This document shows positions 14,029 to 18,013 of a stretch of 18,013 nucleotides of DNA, in pieces. Both the position numbers and the translations under genes were made by a program. Under the pieces are notes generated by a model. That model did not search any database and was not told the origin of the DNA. It saw nothing but the letters and a program-made list of their open reading frames with translations. The stretch comes from Treponema sp. (lineage in GTDB: Bacteria; Spirochaetota; Spirochaetia; Treponematales; Rectinemataceae): contig JAAYWE010000020.1 in NCBI GenBank assembly GCA_012516755.1, forward strand, positions 1 through 18,013, in the 5' to 3' direction. Positions within the stretch are counted from its first letter, which is position 1. Each line of letters begins with the position of its first letter.

Positions 14029-15591
14029 TCATTGTATTTTGTATTGGGATCGACGCATCCTCACGCTCTCCAGATCGCTGCAGAACAAATCTCGCAGATC
14101 ATTGAGGCCAAGCGCCATAAGCGCCATCCGATCGATGCCGATACCCCAGGCTAGAACCGGTACTTCGACGCCAAGAGAGCTAGATACCTCGGGTCTAAAA
14201 ATACCTGAACCGCCCAGTTCAAACCATCCGAGCACAGGATGCTTTATATGAACCTCGATCGAAGGCTCGGTAAAAGGAAAATACCCAGGCACATATTTCA
14301 CTTCCTTGGCTCCAGCAACTTCGACAGCAAACATCTCCAAAAATCCTAGTAGGGTCTTAAGATTCACATTTCTGCCAAGCACAATGCCTTCGGTTTGATA
14401 GAAATCCGACAGGTGAGTGGCATCTACGCGATCGTATCTAAAACAGCGCACAATACCAAAATACTTGCCTGGAACCTCAGCCTTTGGAAGCTGCCGAGCG
14501 GATAACACCGTCCCCTGACTTCGAAGTATGAGCCGCCTTGTAAAATCCCGATCGAATTGATATTGCCAGCCACGGCTGCCCGTATTGCCTCCATTTTCGT
14601 GCGCCGCAGCGACATTAGATAGGTATGGCTCCTCGATGAACTTTGCATGTGTCGGCTCTTCGATGTAATAGACATCATGAATATCGCGGGCTGAATGGAA
14701 CTGTGGCATGAAAAGTGCATCCGAGTTCCAGAACTCGGTTTCCACAAGGTTACCATCGAATTCCACGAATCCTAGCGAAACTAGCTTGTCCTTGACGCCT
14801 TCCAAGAATTCGACATAGGCGTTCCGGCGGCCTGGTATGACTCTGGCTGGTGGAATCTGAACATTGTAAGGTCGGAAATGGCCTTTCTTCCATGTACCTT
14901 TCTCGAGCATCTCCGGAGTAATAGCGCCTAATTCCTCCCCAGTCATACCCAGGGTACTTATGGCTTTGCGGTATTCTTTCGCAATAGGAGTGACACGATA
15001 AAGGACTCTGACTCTATCGGTTATTCTGAAAGGGCTGTCCTGCGCGCCGCGCTTCTTTGCAATTTGCCCCATTAGCGCTCTTTGAGAATCGGAGAGCGCT
15101 TTTTCCGAGACTGAACCGCCACTGGAGGCAGCCAACGCAAGAAGTGATTCGATTTCCGAGAGAGACGCGGGAAATTCATTTTTTGCGAGCCTGGCGCGGC
15201 GCGCTTCATCTATCGCACATACGGCTTCTTTGGAGAGCGAACCAAAGGCCGATCCTACAGTTTTCTGGTCAAAACCCAGAGTTTGAGCTATTTCGGGCAG
15301 GCTCATTGGTCCTCGATCTTTCAATAGAGAAAATATTCTCCTGGCTGGAATACCCTTCTCGTGCCATTCTTGCCCAAGCGGAGTGAGCTCGTAAAAGACT
15401 TCGGTTCTTCTCTCTGCTTCTTCAAGCACCCCTTTGGCAAGAAGCCAGGAAAAAGCCTGTTGCTCTTGACCTTCTCTAAATCCGAGAACTTGTTTGACTC
15501 GCTGACTATCGATTATCTCGCCCTCGTCGAATGCTAGAATAATCCTGACTTCGAGCGGATGCAGTATCCGGGCCGCACTTTGATCAATCAT
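14029..15591 (-). CDS. pheS: Phenylalanyl-tRNA synthetase alpha subunit, archaeal/spirochaetal type
   Basis: Catalytic alpha chain, 520 aa, against about 340 for the usual bacterial PheS. The extra N-terminal part (about 1-190) shows winged-helix-like segments, for example GPMSLPEIAQTLGFDQKTVGSAFGSL, as in archaeal and eukaryal enzymes. The class II core follows: RCFRYDRVDATHLSDFYQTEG is motif 2, FTEPSIEVHIKHPVLGWFELGGSGIFRPEV forms the Phe pocket, and GIGIDRMALM (483-492) is motif 3. The ATG at 15591 has AGGA 4 nt upstream. It lies 51 nt after the receiver/ATP-grasp gene and 16 nt before pheT, all on the minus strand. It needs the pheT product to work. Confidence 0.96.
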   Translation of the reverse strand: MIDQSAARILHPLEVRIILAFDEGEIIDSQRVKQVLGFREGQEQQAFSWLLAKGVLEEAERRTEVFYELTPLGQEWHEKGIPARRIFSLLKDRGPMSLPEIAQTLGFDQKTVGSAFGSLSKEAVCAIDEARRARLAKNEFPASLSEIESLLALAASSGGSVSEKALSDSQRALMGQIAKKRGAQDSPFRITDRVRVLYRVTPIAKEYRKAISTLGMTGEELGAITPEMLEKGTWKKGHFRPYNVQIPPARVIPGRRNAYVEFLEGVKDKLVSLGFVEFDGNLVETEFWNSDALFMPQFHSARDIHDVYYIEEPTHAKFIEEPYLSNVAAAHENGGNTGSRGWQYQFDRDFTRRLILRSQGTVLSARQLPKAEVPGKYFGIVRCFRYDRVDATHLSDFYQTEGIVLGRNVNLKTLLGFLEMFAVEVAGAKEVKYVPGYFPFTEPSIEVHIKHPVLGWFELGGSGIFRPEVSSSLGVEVPVLAWGIGIDRMALMALGLNDLRDLFCSDLESVRMRRSQYKIQ

Positions 15592-15642
15592 CTTTTCCTG
15601 CCTTGTTGTTAGAGTGAATATTGCCGGAAATGCTCTTGCTGG

Positions 15643-18013
15643 TCAATTGCCAGTCTCTATCGCTCGCTTCAAATTGCTTGATTCGGTAGATTTGAAAATA
15701 GCACCCTTGCCGCTCCGACCATCAAAGCGCATATCAAGAGAGGTATTTAACTCCGTAAGAACACAATGCCTTGTTCCTACCCTGGGCTTCAATGAATAGA
15801 GCCATTCCAGATCGATATGATCATCCGCTGAACCTTGATTTATCTTCATATATTTTATACGCATGGTTGTAAGATTATGAAAAAAATGTGACCCCAGTGA
15901 GCTGTCTACTACAAATCCTGGCAGATCCATTTCGACTATAACTTTTGCATGAGAAATCTGATCAAAAGATACAGGCACTCCAAGCCATCTATCCCTCGTA
16001 CCCCATCTTCCCGGCCCAATCAACAAATAATCGAAATTCTCCTTCCGTGCGAGGACGTCGAGTTCTTCTATCTCCGCCGCGATTTCCAGAGTCTCATTTC
16101 TCTGAAATTTGCGTGGATCAACCCAGACTATGTTATGAATGCTGAGGTCTCTGCCATTACCCATGCAGTTTCGAGAAAGCAGAAAACATGCATCCTTCTG
16201 AATAGAACTCAAATCGATTTCAATTTGATCTTCAAGATGAATGAGCGGCTTCAGCTGTAGAAGATACAGAGTTGGTTCCTGCTTGTCGTCGTCAAAATTG
16301 AGTGCATATTCGATCTCCACGGGTGTACCCATAGAACGCTTCCCGATGTCGAGCGCTATGTCTATTGCTTTTGCAAATGGATATGCTTCATGTTTCAGTA
16401 TATTGGCCAAATCTATTATGCGATGTCCATCGGTCGAAACTCCCGGCACAAAGCGCTGATCCAGTGAATCCCAGGTAGAAGCGAACATGGAGAAATATCT
16501 ATCACTCTCAGCCGCATCTATCGGCAATTCGAATAGACTAGCCATCTCTCCTTTAAGAAGATTCGGATCTTTATCTCTAAGCGAAAGAACATGAAAATAG
16601 CGCTGTGTATTCTCCGATATATACTCTAGCGGTCCTATATCGAGCTTTGGATATCTGGGGCAGAAACGAAATGCCGTTCCTCCTGAAACTAGATATGTTC
16701 CCAACCCAAGAGCCGCGATACAGAGTCCGTCGTCAGGCTTTACATAAGAGATCGGGTAATAATTGTATGATTGAGCAACTCCAGATATATGTGGATAAAA
16801 ATAATCTCCATGTCGGTTGCCCGCCAGTTCTTGTATAATTACCGCCATTCGCTCTTCTTCGAGATTATAGTTAGTAGCCTCGAAATAGGCGCGAGCTTCC
16901 TTGGAAAAAAGGCTCGCGTAGATCAACTTTACCGCAGTTGATAGCTGCCTAAAGCGTACTTCGCTGTCGGGATGATTGTTTGGTAATATATATGTATCGT
17001 ATACACCAGAAAATGGCACCATGAGCATGTCTTCGAAAAGACCGCTCGAACGCACAGCCAGTGGCCTCTTGCTAAGCGATAGCAACTGCCTCAGATTATT
17101 CTCAAGTTTCTGAGAAAGGGGCTTTTGAACAAAGACCGAGCGGAGATCCTGAACCTCCTTGTCGTAGTAAGCCCAAGACCATAGGCCATTCGATTCAAGA
17201 AAGTGCTCGAATTCATCGATACCTATAAACACGGTATTCGGCATTGAGATCTCTATTCCTGGCACATACTGCGGAAAATCGAAATTCTCTAAGAGCGAAC
17301 GAATGAATAGAAGTCCCCTGCCCTTGCCGCCCACAGAACCGTCCGCTATTTTACATAAATACCTGGAGTGCTTGACCATCTCAGGATCGAGTTCAGGCAC
17401 TATCCCTCTGGAATGAACCGATCGAATCTGGTCGATCATGTTCACAATGAACTGCCGTAATTCTTCCGGTGAACCGAAATCAGTGATTCTGTATGGCTTC
17501 ATGATCTTTGCTACATTTATTTCTCCGCGTGCCATAAGCCAAGCTGAGAAATGATTATGTCCCGCATGGTAAAGCAGGCTTTCTATGGGAATTTCATTCA
17601 ATTTCTGGATGAATTCGCTCATATTACCTGCTTGTCCGATCTCGGCTCCATTGGGCATGCGAAAGACGAAATTCCCAAAGCCTAGATTTGCCTCAAAGAA
17701 AGCGGCAAGTTCCATCTCCAAGGATTCCGAATTTTTGTCGATAAAACTGGCACCAAAAGCATAAGCTTTTTCGCGCACATTTGTTTCACTAGATTGCATA
17801 AGCATTGGCAGGTCCGGCAATTCCTGCTTCACAAATTTAAGAAAATCGAAACCTGCATTATCATCGAATTCACCGTTTCTTCGGAAGCGAATATCGGTGA
17901 TCACCGTAAGTAGATAAGGCTTATAGCTTTCAAATACCTCAAGCGCGTCTTCATAGGTATTAGCAAGAAGCACCTTCGGTCTGGCTCTTATACTCATCAG
18001 TTTATTAGTCTCC
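15643..18013 (-). CDS. Receiver-domain / PEP-synthase-type ATP-grasp fusion protein (5' partial)
   Basis: Large cytosolic protein of unknown role. At least 784 aa are visible, and the frame stays open through the window edge (ETNKL before the Met at 17997). That Met has no properly spaced ribosome site and sits inside the receiver domain, so the true start is outside. Numbering from that Met: residues 1-95 are the second half of a response-regulator receiver, with acceptor Asp35 (VITDIRF), Ser69/Ser70 and Lys88. Residues 140-170 hold HNHFSAWLMARGE. Residues 215-585 are the ATP-grasp domain of PEP synthase/PPDK: VGGKGRG (222-228), AVRSSGLFED (314-323), SGVAQS (405-410), YLLQLKP (578-584). The phosphohistidine and PEP-binding domains of PEP synthase are missing; instead a distinct C-terminal domain carries IGPGRWGTRDRWLG (660-673). 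Probably a signalling-linked phosphotransferase or ligase; the substrate is unknown. Confidence 0.85.
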   Translation of the reverse strand, partial: ETNKLMSIRARPKVLLANTYEDALEVFESYKPYLLTVITDIRFRRNGEFDDNAGFDFLKFVKQELPDLPMLMQSSETNVREKAYAFGASFIDKNSESLEMELAAFFEANLGFGNFVFRMPNGAEIGQAGNMSEFIQKLNEIPIESLLYHAGHNHFSAWLMARGEINVAKIMKPYRITDFGSPEELRQFIVNMIDQIRSVHSRGIVPELDPEMVKHSRYLCKIADGSVGGKGRGLLFIRSLLENFDFPQYVPGIEISMPNTVFIGIDEFEHFLESNGLWSWAYYDKEVQDLRSVFVQKPLSQKLENNLRQLLSLSKRPLAVRSSGLFEDMLMVPFSGVYDTYILPNNHPDSEVRFRQLSTAVKLIYASLFSKEARAYFEATNYNLEEERMAVIIQELAGNRHGDYFYPHISGVAQSYNYYPISYVKPDDGLCIAALGLGTYLVSGGTAFRFCPRYPKLDIGPLEYISENTQRYFHVLSLRDKDPNLLKGEMASLFELPIDAAESDRYFSMFASTWDSLDQRFVPGVSTDGHRIIDLANILKHEAYPFAKAIDIALDIGKRSMGTPVEIEYALNFDDDKQEPTLYLLQLKPLIHLEDQIEIDLSSIQKDACFLLSRNCMGNGRDLSIHNIVWVDPRKFQRNETLEIAAEIEELDVLARKENFDYLLIGPGRWGTRDRWLGVPVSFDQISHAKVIVEMDLPGFVVDSSLGSHFFHNLTTMRIKYMKINQGSADDHIDLEWLYSLKPRVGTRHCVLTELNTSLDMRFDGRSGKGAIFKSTESSNLKRAIETGN

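Noticed and set aside
15643..17997. Calling the large protein a PEP synthase or pyruvate phosphate dikinase
   Set aside because: Only the ATP-grasp domain is present. The phosphohistidine swivelling domain and the PEP/pyruvate barrel are missing and a receiver domain precedes it.
17997..17997. ATG at 17997 as the true start of the receiver/ATP-grasp gene
   Set aside because: The frame continues open to the window edge, GGAG is 12 nt away, and the receiver domain would lack its first strands.

Overview
The window looks like chromosome of a spirochaete (Spirochaetota). The main evidence is the phenylalanyl-tRNA synthetase pair: pheS and pheT are both of the archaeal/eukaryal type, which is known among bacteria mainly from spirochaetes such as Borrelia and Treponema. 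Base composition is moderate, Shine-Dalgarno sites are clear, and there are no transposons, tRNAs, rRNAs or CRISPR arrays.

Layout. (1) 1-1400: a cation diffusion facilitator (CDF) metal exporter on the minus strand. It has a good promoter, a roughly 140-nt leader that looks like a NiCo (czcD-type) cobalt/nickel riboswitch, and an intrinsic terminator beyond its stop. (2) 1457-4615: a minus-strand sugar ABC importer operon in the order binding protein, MalF-type permease, MalG-type permease, with no ATPase gene. A sigma70-like promoter, a 5'-proximal leader stem-loop and a stem-loop between the first two genes are visible. (3) 4716-10408: a divergent plus-strand operon of RpiR-type sugar-phosphate regulator, 6-phosphogluconate dehydrogenase (gnd), KDG-kinase-like PfkB kinase (kdgK), zinc alcohol/polyol dehydrogenase and Gfo/Idh/MocA oxidoreductase. 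With the importer it forms one carbohydrate uptake and catabolism locus, probably for a sugar acid or polyol that feeds 6-phosphogluconate and/or KDPG. The substrate cannot be read from sequence. (4) 10556-18013: a tightly packed minus-strand housekeeping group. In transcription order it holds a large receiver-domain/PEP-synthase-type ATP-grasp fusion (5' end outside the window), pheS, pheT and a ComM/YifB-type AAA+ Mg-chelatase-like protein. The comM start region can fold into a long hairpin.

The items most worth a second look are the candidate NiCo riboswitch before the CDF gene, the uncharacterised REC/ATP-grasp fusion next to pheST, the structured leaders of the ABC operon and of comM, and the unusual enzyme set of the sugar locus (gnd plus kdgK, without a dehydratase or aldolase).
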